Below are positions 23,401-33,144 of a DNA stretch of 49,499 nucleotides, in pieces (the first letter of the stretch is position 1; every line of letters begins with the position of its first letter). The translations under genes were made by a program, and so were the position numbers. The notes beneath the pieces are model-generated. The model had not been told where the DNA came from and made no database searches. It saw only the letters and a program-made list of their open reading frames with translations. The stretch is from Meiothermus taiwanensis DSM 14542 (GTDB lineage Bacteria > Deinococcota > Deinococci > Deinococcales > Thermaceae): NCBI GenBank assembly GCA_000482765.1, contig AXWR01000025.1:1-49499 (forward strand). The letters run 5' to 3'.

Positions 23401-25266
23401 CTAGTCAGCCGGTTTGTAATCGGCGTCAATCACGTCGTCGGACTTGGGGGTGCTGCCCTGGGCCTGGCTGCCCGCAGCCGCCCCCTGCTCGTAGGCCTGC
23501 AGGGCCGCAAGCAGCTCCTCGGTGGCCTGGCGCAGGTCGGCGTCGGAGCCGTCGGTGTCCACCAGGGTCTTGGCCCGGCTGACAGCGGCCTCGAGGCGGC
23601 TCTTGGCCTCGGCGGTGCTTTCCTTCTCCCCCATCACCCGCTCGGCCTGGATGCGCGCGGTATCGAGGTTGTTCTTGAGCTCGGCGTGCTCCTTGCGCTT
23701 GCGGTCGGCCTCGGCGTTGGCCTCAGCTTCCTTGATCATGCGCTCGATCTCCTGCTCGGAGAGGGTGGTGGTGTTCTGGATGGTAATGGAGGCTTCCTTG
23801 CCGGTGGATTTCTCCTTGGCGGTCGCGTGCAGGATGCCGTTGGCGTCGATGTCGAAAGTGACCTCAATCTGGGGCATGCCAGCCGGCATGGGCGGGATGC
23901 CATCGAGGCGGAAGCGGCCCAGGCTCTTGTTATCGGCGGCCATGGGGCGCTCACCCTGCAGCACGTGGATCTCCACCGAGGGCTGGTTGTGCTCGGCGGT
24001 GGTGAAGATCTCCGACTTGCGGGTCGGTACGGTGGTGTTGCGCGGAATCAGCACCGTGAACACCCCACCCTTGGTCTCCACCCCCAACGAAAGCGGGGTC
24101 ACGTCCAGCAACACCACATCTTCTACCTGCCCGGTCAGCACACCGGCCTGCACCGCCGCCCCCAGGGCCACCACCTCGTCGGGGTTGACGCTGCGGTTGG
24201 GCTCCTTGCCCAGCATCTCCTTCACAATCTGCTGCACCGCCGGCACGCGGGTAGAACCCCCCACCAGCAGCACCTCGTCGATCTGGCTGGCATTCAGGCC
24301 CGCATCGCGCAGGGCCTGCTCCACCGGGCCACGGAGCCGCTTGAGCAGGGGCTGGATCAGCTCCTCGAATTTGGCCCGGGTGAGCTTGCGCTCGAGGTGC
24401 AGAGGGGTCTTGGAGACCGGGTCGAGGCCGATGAAGGGCAGGCTGATGGTGGTCTCGGTGACCGCCGAAAGCTCGATCTTGGCCTTCTCGGCGGCTTCAA
24501 TCAGGCGCTGCAGGGCCTGCCGGTCGGCCTTCAGATCCACCCCACCCGACTCCTTCTTGAACTCCTCGGCCAGCCAGTTCACGATGGCGTGGTCGAAGTC
24601 GGAGCCGCCCAGGTGGGTGTCACCCGCAGTGGCCTTGACCTCGAAAACACCGTCGCCGATCTCCAGCACCGTCACGTCGAAGGTGCCCCCACCCAGGTCG
24701 AAGACCAGCACGGTCTCGTGGCCTTTTTTGTCCAGGCCATAGGCCAGGGCCGCTGCGGTGGGCTCGTTGACGATGCGCAGCACCTCGAGGCCGGCGATCC
24801 TACCAGCGTTGGCGGTGGCCTCGCGCTGGGAGTTGTTGAAGTAGGCCGGTACGGTGATCACCGCCTTGGTGATCTTCTCTCCCAGCTTTTTGGAGGCATC
24901 GTCCACCAGCTTGCGCAGGATCATGGCCGAAATTTCCTCGGGGGTGTAGAGCTTGCCACCAATGTCCACCCGCACCCCGCCATCGGGGCCCTTAACCACC
25001 TTGTAGGGCACCCGCTTGACCTCATCCTGCACCTCTTCCCACCGGCGCCCGATGAAGCGCTTGATCTCGAAGACGGTGCCCTCGGGGTTGAGCACGGCCT
25101 GACGACGGGCCACCCGGCCCACCAACTGGTCGCTTCCCTTATAGGCCACCACGCTCGGGGTGGTGCGCTCGCCCTCGGCGTTCTCGAGCACCACGGGGCT
25201 GCCACCTTCCATGATGGCGATAACACTGTTGGTCGTTCCTAAATCAATTCCTACGGCTTTTGCCAT
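23401..25266 (-). CDS. dnaK: Chaperone DnaK (Hsp70)
   Basis: 621 residues from ATG 25266, which has GGAGG 4 bases upstream. ATPase motifs GIDLGTTNS, the [11 protein letters not shown] phosphate-2 motif and [12 protein letters not shown] are present; the substrate domain begins about residue 390 ([14 protein letters not shown]) and a helical lid and acidic tail ending DADYKPAD follow. It binds unfolded segments using ATP with DnaJ and GrpE. First gene of the heat-shock operon. Confidence 0.97.
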   Translation of the reverse strand: MAKAVGIDLGTTNSVIAIMEGGSPVVLENAEGERTTPSVVAYKGSDQLVGRVARRQAVLNPEGTVFEIKRFIGRRWEEVQDEVKRVPYKVVKGPDGGVRVDIGGKLYTPEEISAMILRKLVDDASKKLGEKITKAVITVPAYFNNSQREATANAGRIAGLEVLRIVNEPTAAALAYGLDKKGHETVLVFDLGGGTFDVTVLEIGDGVFEVKATAGDTHLGGSDFDHAIVNWLAEEFKKESGGVDLKADRQALQRLIEAAEKAKIELSAVTETTISLPFIGLDPVSKTPLHLERKLTRAKFEELIQPLLKRLRGPVEQALRDAGLNASQIDEVLLVGGSTRVPAVQQIVKEMLGKEPNRSVNPDEVVALGAAVQAGVLTGQVEDVVLLDVTPLSLGVETKGGVFTVLIPRNTTVPTRKSEIFTTAEHNQPSVEIHVLQGERPMAADNKSLGRFRLDGIPPMPAGMPQIEVTFDIDANGILHATAKEKSTGKEASITIQNTTTLSEQEIERMIKEAEANAEADRKRKEHAELKNNLDTARIQAERVMGEKESTAEAKSRLEAAVSRAKTLVDTDGSDADLRQATEELLAALQAYEQGAAAGSQAQGSTPKSDDVIDADYKPAD

Positions 25267-25308
25267 ATATCCTCCGCTGGCCGCACTTAGCACGGCTCAC
25301 TGAACTAT

Positions 25309-25337
25309 ATGATAGCTGTTATTATTGATATAGTCAA
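25309..25337 (-). promoter_or_regulatory. dnaK promoter
   Basis: Minus-strand TTGACT (25332-25337), 17-base spacer, TATCAT (25309-25314), about 43 bases before the dnaK ATG. Good vegetative-sigma match. Confidence 0.75.
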
Positions 25338-25341
25338 TAGA

Positions 25342-25362
25342 GTTGAGTCAGGTATTATCAAG
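25342..25362 (-). promoter_or_regulatory. HAIR-like inverted repeat upstream of dnaK
   Basis: Minus-strand CTTGATA-N7-ACTCAAC lies 4 bases upstream of the -35 box. The HspR target (HAIR) is CTTGAGT-N7-ACTCAAG; the right arm differs at one base and the left at two, with the correct 7-base gap. Confidence 0.5.
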
Positions 25363-25394
25363 TTTGAACCCACCCCTGGCCGCGCACCTATGTC

Positions 25395-25921
25395 TAACTC
25401 AAGTTGCCACCTATCCCAACTACGAAAGAAAATAAAGGCCACTATGAACTGGACTGTTCTAGTGGCCTACTGCATTATAGACGACCTGCTCAAGACCCCC
25501 GCCAGCGTCGTCCGGACCCTCTGGGTACTGGCAGCCCTGGCGTTTTCCGGAAAGCACAAGCACGCCCTGGCGTACGCCCAGGAACAGGCCTTCTTTCTGG
25601 TGCACAGGCGGTAGCCCGTCGTCCACTGCGGATGTGGAGGGGTTGTATCGGCTACCGCTGGACTTACCGAGGGGGAGTGAGCTGTATGTGGATCGGAGGT
25701 ATGCTGCGGGCCATCCGCAAGAGGAACTCCAAACGCTACCAGCCGGCATCGCAGTGGATTGCCCAGCAGGGGCGGAGGATCATCGAATCGGTGGGTTCTG
25801 CCCTGACAGAGCTATTCCCCAAGCGGATTCATGCCACGATCCTCGAAGGGTTTGTGCTCAAGGTGTGGGGGTTCATCTTTGCCTACAACTTCAGGTATTT
25901 TGTAGGTGGCAACTTGGGTTA
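25395..25921. mobile_element. Insertion sequence remnant (IS982-like) with terminal inverted repeats
   Basis: A 527-bp remnant bounded by inverted repeats TAACTCAAGTTGCCACCTA (25395-25413) and its near-complement at 25903-25921. It is about half the size of a full IS982-type element, so it is internally deleted. The transposase pieces lie on the plus strand and are described separately. Confidence 0.8.
25444..25920 (+). pseudogene. Broken transposase of the IS remnant
   Basis: Plus-strand fragments in different frames: an N-terminal piece from 25444 with TLWVLAALAFSGKHKHA ending at a TAG near 25614; a middle piece with LPRGSELYVDRRYAAG, which has a catalytic Asp candidate; and a C-terminal piece with KRNSKRY, then FPKRIHATILEGFVLKVW and FAYNFRYF, which resembles the end of IS982-family transposases. 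At least one frameshift and a deletion separate them, so it is inactive. Confidence 0.7.
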
Positions 25922-25975
25922 AAAATTTAACGCGGCAAGCCGCACATCCCCAATAAGCAGTTACCCTAGCTAACC

Positions 25976-26389
25976 ATGAAGGCCAAAACAAAACTTTTAT
26001 ACATTTTACTTCGCTCAATCATCTTACTTCTCCTCTCAATGGTGGTTATTTATTACGCAATGCTTTTTATTTTTTCTTCCACAAAGTGGGCTGATTCACG
26101 TATTTACGTAGTTAATCAGGGATCTACCAAGATAACAGACGTTAAAGTTGTTTTTGGCGGCTCATGGGACGGCTCAACTGAGGTGTATTCATTGTCAAGT
26201 CTCCCACCAGGGGAAAAGTGGGTAATAACGCCAAAGATAAATCAAGAAGGCGGCGTAACACTCACCTACTTTGAGCAAAAGTCGGGGCCGAGGCCGCGAA
26301 TGTCCTATATTGAACCTAAGTTTTTTAGGATCTATTTTTATGTTCGCTCAGACACAGCGTCGGTCACCACACGCTTATGGCCGCCGTAG
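25976..26389 (+). CDS. AT-rich orphan protein with one N-terminal membrane helix
   Basis: 137 residues: a hydrophobic helix (about 11-34) anchors an extracytoplasmic domain with beta-strand character (SRIYVVNQGSTKITDVKVVFGG ... ITPKINQEGGVTLTY). The base composition is much more AT-rich than the neighbours and codons such as ATA and TTA are frequent, unlike native genes here. It lies beside the IS remnant, so it was probably acquired by transfer. No family is recognised and no ribosome binding site is obvious (TAACC before ATG). Confidence 0.6.
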   Translation: MKAKTKLLYILLRSIILLLLSMVVIYYAMLFIFSSTKWADSRIYVVNQGSTKITDVKVVFGGSWDGSTEVYSLSSLPPGEKWVITPKINQEGGVTLTYFEQKSGPRPRMSYIEPKFFRIYFYVRSDTASVTTRLWPP

Positions 26390-26437
26390 GCCTGCCTTAG
26401 AACCCGTCCCGGTCGGTAAGAGAACGTATACTGCACT

Positions 26438-26734
26438 ATGATCCACAGAACGCCCGACCACAGCGCCAAAAGCTGTTTCGCCGGGCCTTGGGACTCCAGC
26501 CTACCAGTGCCCGTGGGCTACGCCAACCAGGGCATCGAAGAGCCACACCTTCACGCCCAGATGTACGAGGGGCAGGGGGTGGGGCTTTAGGCCGGGGACA
26601 TGCTGGCGGTGGAACCGGGCGAGGTTCACACTTTTGCCCGGAGTTCGCCGGATTGCTTCCACCCCATTTATTTAAGCAGCAGCTTTCCAGCAGCACAGAT
26701 CGATTGGTTTCGGTCCCAAAAACAACCCTCATGA
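26438..26734 (+). pseudogene. Cupin-domain protein remnant with an in-frame TAG
   Basis: The frame from ATG 26438 reads PVPVGYANQGIEEPHLHAQMYEGQGVGL, then TAG at 26588-26590, then AGDMLAVEPGEVHTFA to a stop at 26732. The HLHAQMYE and PGEVHTF segments are the two cupin metal motifs; the stop falls between them, where a residue pair such as VR is expected. Total length is short for a cupin. It is a broken gene, probably of the same decaying island. Confidence 0.7.
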
Positions 26735-26830
26735 GCGCTGAGCGTATTCTCAATGGGACTTTCGAACTTTACAGGCATAGGTACTTTTGACTACCTTTGC
26801 GTATGCAATTAGGTGTACGCTAAAAAAACA

Positions 26831-28708
26831 ATGAACCGCCTGCCGTTCAACTTATGGTTTATCCTGCTGGTAGCCATTCTGATTGCCTGGGCCTTCAGCC
26901 TGACCTCGCATCAGCAGCCCGCCAATCAGGTGGCCTATACGACGTTTCTGAACGAAATTGACCAGGGGCGGGTGGCCAAAATTACGGTGGATGGACGGCA
27001 GCTCAACGTCACCCGCCGCGAAGACGGAGACCAGTACATCACTTTTGCGCCAGGCCCCTTAGATACCAGCACCATCCGCGAGTGGGGCGACAAAAAAATC
27101 CAGGTGGAGATTGCCGCACCCAGACGGGAAAACCCCTTGCTGGGCTTCCTGATCCCCTTGCTGCTAATCGGTTTGCTGATCGGGCTCTTCCTCTTCTTCT
27201 CGCGCAACCGGGGCCCTTCGGGCGACAATGCCTTTAGCTTCACCAAAAGCCGGGCCAAGGTGCTAACCGAGGCCCCCAAAACCAGCTTTAAGGACGTGGC
27301 TGGCTGTGAAGAGGCCAAGGAGGAGCTCAAGGAGATTGTCGAGTTTCTTAAGGCCCCGGCCCGCTTTCACGAGATGGGGGCCCGCATTCCCAAAGGGGTG
27401 CTGCTGGTCGGACCACCCGGCTCGGGCAAGACCCACATTGCGCGGGCGGTGGCCGGCGAGGCCAAGGTGCCCTTTATCGCTGCCTCGGGCTCCGATTTTG
27501 TGGAGATGTTCGTGGGGGTGGGGGCCGCCCGGGTGCGCGACCTGTTCGAGACCGCCAAACGCCACGCGCCCTGCATCATCTTTATAGATGAAATTGACGC
27601 AGTAGGCCGCCGGCGCGGCGGCGGCGTGGGCGGCGGCAACGACGAGCGCGAGCAGACCCTCAACCAACTGCTGGTGGAGCTGGACGGCTTCGAGAAAGAA
27701 ACCAGCATCATCATCATGGCGGCCACCAACCGCCCCGATGTGCTCGACCCCGCGCTGCTGCGGCCAGGCCGCTTCGACCGCCAGGTGGCCATCGATGCCC
27801 CCGATGTGAAGGGGCGTGAGCAGATCCTCAAGATTCATGCCAAGGGCAAGCCCCTGGCCGAGGATGTAGACCTGGCCCTGCTGGCCAAGCGCACCCCCGG
27901 CTTCGTGGGGGCCGATCTGGAAAACCTCCTCAACGAGGCAGCCCTGCTGGCCGCCCGCGACGGCCGCAAAAAAATCACCATGAAAGACCTGGAAGAGGCC
28001 GCCGACCGGGTGATGATGGGCCCGGCCAAAAAGAGCCTGGTGGTCACCCCGAAAGACCGCGAGATCACCGCCTACCACGAGGCCGGGCACGCGCTGGCCG
28101 CGCACTTCCTCGAGCACGCCGACAAGGTGCACAAGGTGACCATTGTGCCGCGTGGGCGGGCCATGGGCTTCATGATGCCCAGCCGCCAGGACACCCTGCA
28201 CTGGAGCAAAAAGCGCCTGACCGATCAGATTGCCGTGGCGCTGGCCGGCCGGGTGGCCGAGGAGTTGATTTTCGACGACGTGACCACCGGGGCCGAGAAC
28301 GACTTCCGCCAGGCCACCGACCTGGCCCGCCGCATGATTACCGAGTGGGGAATGCACCCCGACTTTGGCATGGTGGCCTACCAGGTGCGCGAGGACACCT
28401 ACCTGGGCGGCTACGACACCCGGCAGTACTCCGAGGACACCGCCCGGCGCATTGACGAGGCCGTGCAAAAGCTGCTGCAAGAGCAGCACGACCGGGTGCT
28501 GGGCCTGCTCACCGAGAAGCGAGAACAGCTCGAGCGGGTGGCGCGAACCCTTTTGGAGCGGGAGACCCTAAATGCCGAGGAGTTCGTGCGGGTGGTGGAA
28601 GGCGAGGCCCTGGAGAGCCTCGAGGCCCCCGAAGCCCCCAAAGACAAGGAGGAGAAAGAACCCCCTCGGGTCATCCCCAAGATCAAACCCAACCTGGGCG
28701 GGGCCTGA
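26831..28708 (+). CDS. ftsH: ATP-dependent zinc metalloprotease FtsH
   Basis: 625 residues from ATG 26831. Two N-terminal membrane helices (about 9-27 and 103-122) flank a small periplasmic domain. The AAA domain has Walker A GPPGSGKT (194-201), Walker B IIFIDEID, and the second region of homology [19 protein letters not shown]. The protease has HEAGH (His416, Glu417, His420). It degrades unneeded or misassembled membrane and cytosolic proteins. The upstream GTG at 26813 lacks a ribosome binding site. Confidence 0.96.
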   Translation: MNRLPFNLWFILLVAILIAWAFSLTSHQQPANQVAYTTFLNEIDQGRVAKITVDGRQLNVTRREDGDQYITFAPGPLDTSTIREWGDKKIQVEIAAPRRENPLLGFLIPLLLIGLLIGLFLFFSRNRGPSGDNAFSFTKSRAKVLTEAPKTSFKDVAGCEEAKEELKEIVEFLKAPARFHEMGARIPKGVLLVGPPGSGKTHIARAVAGEAKVPFIAASGSDFVEMFVGVGAARVRDLFETAKRHAPCIIFIDEIDAVGRRRGGGVGGGNDEREQTLNQLLVELDGFEKETSIIIMAATNRPDVLDPALLRPGRFDRQVAIDAPDVKGREQILKIHAKGKPLAEDVDLALLAKRTPGFVGADLENLLNEAALLAARDGRKKITMKDLEEAADRVMMGPAKKSLVVTPKDREITAYHEAGHALAAHFLEHADKVHKVTIVPRGRAMGFMMPSRQDTLHWSKKRLTDQIAVALAGRVAEELIFDDVTTGAENDFRQATDLARRMITEWGMHPDFGMVAYQVREDTYLGGYDTRQYSEDTARRIDEAVQKLLQEQHDRVLGLLTEKREQLERVARTLLERETLNAEEFVRVVEGEALESLEAPEAPKDKEEKEPPRVIPKIKPNLGGA

Positions 28709-28730
28709 GGTTTTTGGGTAAGCTGTCGGC

Positions 28731-29903
28731 GTGCGCGCTTACTGGGAACGCCCCTACGAAAGCGAGTTTGAGGCCCGGGTGGTGCGGGCCTGGAGTGAGG
28801 GTGAAAAGCACTTTGCCGTGCTCGATCAAACCCTCTTCTACCCCACCTCGGGCGGCCAGGCCTGCGACACCGGCACCCTGAACGGGGTGGCGGTGCTGGA
28901 GGTGCTCGAGGAGGCCAAGGCCACCGGCCCGGTGATCCACCGGCTGCAAAGCCCCCTTCCCGAGGGGCAGCTTGTGGTGGGCCGGATTGAGTGGGCCCGG
29001 CGCTACCGGCAGATGCAGCGCCACACCGCCGAGCACATGCTGGGCCAGGCCTTTTTGCGGGCCGCGGGCTGGAATGTGGTGGCCGTCAATATGCTCAACC
29101 CGGTCTGCACCATGGACTTCGACGGCGCCCCCGACGAAGCGGTGATCCGCCAGGCCGAGGCCCTGGCCAACTGGGCGGTGTATGCCAACACGGCGGTGCG
29201 AACCTATTTTATTGACGAGGCAGAGGCCCCGGCCCACGGCCTGCGCCGCGCCCCCAAGGTGACCGGGCTTATCCGGGTGGTGGAGATCGAAGGCTGGGAC
29301 AAAGTGGCCTGCGGCGGCCTGCACGTAGCCCGCAGCGGCGAGGCCGGCCCCATCAAAATAACCCGCTTCGAACGCTACAAAGGCGGCACACGCGTCTACT
29401 TTGTGGCGGGCTGGGAGGCCCTCGAGCTCTTTGACCAGGAGCACCGCCTGCTCTCCCGCCTGGGGGAGTGGTTTAGCTCGAGCCCCCTCGAGCTCGAAAA
29501 GCCCATCGGCAACCTGCGCGAGGAGTGGCGCAGGGCGCGGGCCGAAAACGCCCTGCTCAAGGACGAGCTGGCCGAGCGCATCATGCGCGACCTGCTGACC
29601 GAGTTCCCCACGCAGACCATAGCCGCCCAGGTGCCCAACAGCGTGCTGGATATGGTGGGCCGGCGCCTGGCCGAGTGGCCGGGGGTGCTGGCCCTGCTTT
29701 TAGCCCAGGCCGAGGACAAAGCCCGCTACGTGCTGCTCAAGCACCCCAGCCGCAGCGAAGACCTGCAAACCATCTGGGAGGAGGTGCTCAAGCCGCTGGG
29801 GGCCCGGGGTGGGGGGGCTTTGGTCAAGCTGGGGGTGATGCCCCTGAAAGCGCTCCACCCGGCCCTGCTGGCCTTCGAGCGATACCTGGCCCAGGAGCGA
29901 TAA
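28731..29903 (+). CDS. alaX: Alanyl-tRNA editing protein (AlaX, long form)
   Basis: 390 residues. The editing domain has HTAEH (His98, His102) and CGGLH (Cys194, His198), the zinc site that hydrolyses mischarged Ser- or Gly-tRNA(Ala). The C-terminal ~170 residues form a coiled coil plus a DHHA1/C-Ala-like domain (LLKHPSRSEDLQ ... GGGALVKLGVM), as in AlaX type II. It is a freestanding helper of AlaS, whose gene is also in this window. GTG start at 28731 has no clear ribosome binding site. It follows ftsH by 22 bases and is probably cotranscribed with it. Confidence 0.88.
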   Translation: MRAYWERPYESEFEARVVRAWSEGEKHFAVLDQTLFYPTSGGQACDTGTLNGVAVLEVLEEAKATGPVIHRLQSPLPEGQLVVGRIEWARRYRQMQRHTAEHMLGQAFLRAAGWNVVAVNMLNPVCTMDFDGAPDEAVIRQAEALANWAVYANTAVRTYFIDEAEAPAHGLRRAPKVTGLIRVVEIEGWDKVACGGLHVARSGEAGPIKITRFERYKGGTRVYFVAGWEALELFDQEHRLLSRLGEWFSSSPLELEKPIGNLREEWRRARAENALLKDELAERIMRDLLTEFPTQTIAAQVPNSVLDMVGRRLAEWPGVLALLLAQAEDKARYVLLKHPSRSEDLQTIWEEVLKPLGARGGGALVKLGVMPLKALHPALLAFERYLAQER

Positions 29904-29915
29904 GACCGGAAGCAA

Positions 29916-32120
29916 CTACGGCTCGAGCCGCACCTTAGGCATGACCCGCCGGAGCGGCTCGGGCAGCCACCAGTTCCACCGGCCCGCCAGCACCAGCACC
30001 GCTGGCACCAGCACCAGCCGTACCAGGGTGGCATCCAGGAACACCGCCAGCGCCAGCCCCAGACCGATGGTCTTGTTGGCCACCACCTGCCCCACCACAA
30101 AGGCCGAGAACACGATAATCATGATCAGGGCTGCACTGCTGATCACCCCGGCGGTGCGCTCGAGGGCAAACCGCACGGCCTGGGGGGTGTCCAGCCCGGC
30201 CAGATGGGCCTCCTGCACGCGGGAGAGCAGAAAGATCTCGTAGTCCATGGAAAGCCCAAAAATCACCGCAAACATCAGGATAGGCAGCGAGCTGTCGATG
30301 CCCCCCACATCGGTGGGCGCGCCCACCAGCCCCGCCGCAAAACCCTCCTGAAACACCAGGGTTATAAGGCCGTAGGCCGCCCCCACCGTCAGGGTGTTCA
30401 TCAGGATGGACTTGAGGGGGATGACCAGGCTACGGAAGGCCACCGCCAACAAAAGGAAGGTGGCCACAAAAACCGTCCCGATGGCGGCGGGCATGGCCCC
30501 CACCAGGGCCTGGGTGAACTCCATCGAACCCACCGGCGCACCGCCCAGCAGCACCCGCTGAAACCCGACCCCCTGGGCTTCCTGCTTAAGACGGGTATAC
30601 CAGTCGGGGATGCTAGGGGCCTGAAGGGCGTCGCGGGGAATGACCGTAAGGCGCAGGTAGCGGCGGTCTTGGCTGATGTACTGGTTGGTGAGGCCCACCA
30701 GCTCGGCAAACCCGCCCTGGCCCTCTAACCTACCCGCCAGGAAAGGCGAGACCACCAGCCGCACCTCCGGCCAGGCGGAAATACGCTGCTCGAGCGCCCG
30801 CCAGCGGGCCCGGTTCTGGGGGGTGAAGCCCTCCTCTCCCAGGTCGAGCAGCACCTCGAAGGCATCCAGCGCCCCCCCGAGCTCGAGCTGCCGGATGAGC
30901 TCCAGGCCCTTGCGCGACTCCACATGAGGGCCCAGCCCAAACGCACCGGTGTAGCCCAGCTTCATCTGGGTGGCCGGCCAGGCCAGGGCCAGAAGCAGCC
31001 CCGTCACCCCAAACGACCACATCCAGGGGCGCTGCATCACCGTGCCGGCCCACCGGCCCCAGAAGGGGCTGGCCTTCCCGCTGCTGGTAGGTTTGAAGGC
31101 CCAGCGGCGCGGCGCGTTAACCCGCTCGCCCAGCAAAGCCAGAATGGCCGGAAGCAGGGTGATGGAGGCCAGCACCGTCAGGATAATAGCCATCACCCCG
31201 CCCACCCCCATCGAGCGGATGAAGGTCAGGTCGGGCACCAGCATGGCCCCCATGGCAATGGCCACCACCAGGCCGCTCGAGGCCACCGTACGACCGGCGG
31301 TCTGGGTGGTGATGGCCGCGGCGGCCTGCGCCGTGCGGCCCGCGGCCAGCTCCTCACGGAAGCGATTGACCATCAGCAAGGCGTAGTCGATCCCGGCTCC
31401 CAGCGAGAGCATGGTAATCACCGAAAGCGCAAAACTGCTGACTTCCCCCAGCAGGGTTAAGAAGAACAAGCCCGCCAGGCCGGTGGTAATGGCCACCACC
31501 CCGACCAGCAGGGGCAGCCCGGCAGCAACCAAAGCCCCAAAGGCCAGCAACAACACCCCTCCAGTCAGGGGCAGGGCCATCAGCTCGCTGCGCTTGACGT
31601 CGGCCTCCAGCAGGTGCAGAAAGTCCTTGGTCACCGCCGTAGCCCCCGTTACGTAAAAGCGGGTTTCGGGGGTCTGGGCCGCCCTGGCCTCACGCCGCAG
31701 GGCTTCTATCACCGCCTCGCCGTTCTCCAGGCGGGTGTCCAGCAGGGTTGCTGTTATCCTGCCATCGGCGCTTTTTTGCTGCAAGGGGCTGGGAGCATCG
31801 TAGCGGTGGAGGCGCAGCACCCCCTCCAGGGTCTGTATCCGGGCCATCAGTTGGTTGTAGGCCTGGCGAAAGCGGGGGTCGTGTTCAGGCAGGTTGGACT
31901 CGCTCACCAGCACCGTACGATCAACCGAGGGCAGCGCAAAGGCCTCGTTCAAGATTTGCAGGACCCTCTGGGCCTCGCTGTTTTTCACGTCGCTGGCGTT
32001 GGCGGCCAGGTTTTGCGGGGCCAGCCGGGCAGCTGGGATGGCCAGCAATACCAGCAGAAGCCAGACCAAGACAACCTGTACAGGATAGCGGACAACCAGG
32101 CGGGCTAAGGCAGCAAACAT
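29916..32120 (-). CDS. MMPL/RND-superfamily membrane transporter
   Basis: 734 residues from ATG 32120 (30 residues shorter than the longest frame). Layout is one N-terminal helix, a large extracytoplasmic loop (LAPQNLAANASDV...), a block of helices with the SLGAGIDYALLMVNRFREELAAG motif, and a repeat of the same plan in the second half with GLSMDYEIFLLSRVQEAHLAG. These D-x-A/E-x-x-L motifs belong to the MMPL family of lipid or hydrophobic-compound exporters energised by the proton gradient. The substrate is unknown. It converges on alaX with 12 bases between the stops. Confidence 0.87.
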   Translation of the reverse strand: MFAALARLVVRYPVQVVLVWLLLVLLAIPAARLAPQNLAANASDVKNSEAQRVLQILNEAFALPSVDRTVLVSESNLPEHDPRFRQAYNQLMARIQTLEGVLRLHRYDAPSPLQQKSADGRITATLLDTRLENGEAVIEALRREARAAQTPETRFYVTGATAVTKDFLHLLEADVKRSELMALPLTGGVLLLAFGALVAAGLPLLVGVVAITTGLAGLFFLTLLGEVSSFALSVITMLSLGAGIDYALLMVNRFREELAAGRTAQAAAAITTQTAGRTVASSGLVVAIAMGAMLVPDLTFIRSMGVGGVMAIILTVLASITLLPAILALLGERVNAPRRWAFKPTSSGKASPFWGRWAGTVMQRPWMWSFGVTGLLLALAWPATQMKLGYTGAFGLGPHVESRKGLELIRQLELGGALDAFEVLLDLGEEGFTPQNRARWRALEQRISAWPEVRLVVSPFLAGRLEGQGGFAELVGLTNQYISQDRRYLRLTVIPRDALQAPSIPDWYTRLKQEAQGVGFQRVLLGGAPVGSMEFTQALVGAMPAAIGTVFVATFLLLAVAFRSLVIPLKSILMNTLTVGAAYGLITLVFQEGFAAGLVGAPTDVGGIDSSLPILMFAVIFGLSMDYEIFLLSRVQEAHLAGLDTPQAVRFALERTAGVISSAALIMIIVFSAFVVGQVVANKTIGLGLALAVFLDATLVRLVLVPAVLVLAGRWNWWLPEPLRRVMPKVRLEP

Positions 32121-32238
32121 AAGAAAGCCCGCCCAATATGGCCCTTCTTTCACAAGAACACAAGGAGGGGTGCTGCAATTGCCCGGCCACACCAGCACCC
32201 CACCCCACAACCTGCCAATCCAGTAGAATGCTCGTGAA

Positions 32239-33144
32239 ATGCCCGTTCCAAGCTACCAGAAATTCATGTACCCCCTGCTCGAGCTAGCAGCGGACGGTGA
32301 GGCGCACTCAATGGAGGAAGCCTATGAGGTGCTGGCCAAGAAGTTCAACTTAAGCAAAGAAGATCGGGCTGAATTGCTGCCCAGTGGAGGGCAAAGTAGG
32401 TATGAGAACCGCGTCGGATGGGCCAGAACCTACTTGATGAAAGCCGGATTGTTGGAGTCTCCAAGCCGAGGACAATTCAAAATCACTGCGGAAGGTCAGA
32501 GAGTTTTGCAGTCGGGCATTACCGAACTTAACAACCAGTACCTTATGCGATTCCCCGGTTTTGTTGAATTTAGGCGTAGAGACCGCACCACGGAAGAAAC
32601 AAGCTCAAAAGAAGAGGTTGGCAATGAGACAACACCAGATGAACAGCTCGAGCAGCTCCACCAGACCCTGAAAAAACAACTGGCCCAGGAGCTTCTAGAG
32701 CGCGTCAAACAGTGCTCCCCCGCCTTCTTTGAGCGCCTGGTGGTCCGGCTTCTGGTGGCGATGGGGTACGGTGGCTCGATGGCCGATGCGGGCAGGGCCG
32801 TGGGGCGGAGTGGGGATAACGGCATTGATGGCATCATCAAGCAGGATCCGCTGGGCCTGGACAACATCTACATCCAGGCCAAGCGATGGGAAAGGCCCGT
32901 CCCGAGCGAGGTGGTAAGAACCTTCCATGGGAGCCTGGCCCTGCAAAAGGCCAGCCGGGGGGTTATCATAACCACCTCGGAGTTTTACAGTGAGGCGATA
33001 AGAACCGCCCAGGCGCTGGGGAATATCGTGCTGATAGACGGAAATACCCTGGCCGAGCTCATGATTGAGTACAACGTTGGGGTTACGGTAGCGGCAAGGT
33101 ACGAGATCAAGCGGGTGGATCGGGACTTTTTCGAGGAGGACTAG
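32239..33144 (+). CDS. mrr: Mrr-type restriction endonuclease
   Basis: 301 residues. The N-terminal ~95 residues are a winged-helix Mrr_N domain (YQKFMYPLLELAADG, GLLESPSRGQFKIT); the C-terminal Mrr_cat domain has the PD-(D/E)xK core with Asp197 (NGIDGI) and Gln213-Ala-Lys215 (IQAKRW), the QAK variant of the family. Such enzymes cut modified, often methyl-adenine or methyl-cytosine, DNA and act as defence against modified foreign DNA. No methyltransferase gene is adjacent. The TAG stop overlaps the mltG stop. Confidence 0.92.
   Translation: MPVPSYQKFMYPLLELAADGEAHSMEEAYEVLAKKFNLSKEDRAELLPSGGQSRYENRVGWARTYLMKAGLLESPSRGQFKITAEGQRVLQSGITELNNQYLMRFPGFVEFRRRDRTTEETSSKEEVGNETTPDEQLEQLHQTLKKQLAQELLERVKQCSPAFFERLVVRLLVAMGYGGSMADAGRAVGRSGDNGIDGIIKQDPLGLDNIYIQAKRWERPVPSEVVRTFHGSLALQKASRGVIITTSEFYSEAIRTAQALGNIVLIDGNTLAELMIEYNVGVTVAARYEIKRVDRDFFEED

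Noticed and set aside
23686..25242. 518-residue open frame antisense to dnaK
   Set aside because: GC-rich codon shadow of dnaK; low-complexity Gly/His/Gln content and no family resemblance.
27263..28489. 408-residue open frame antisense to ftsH
   Set aside because: Exact shadow of the FtsH AAA and protease domains.
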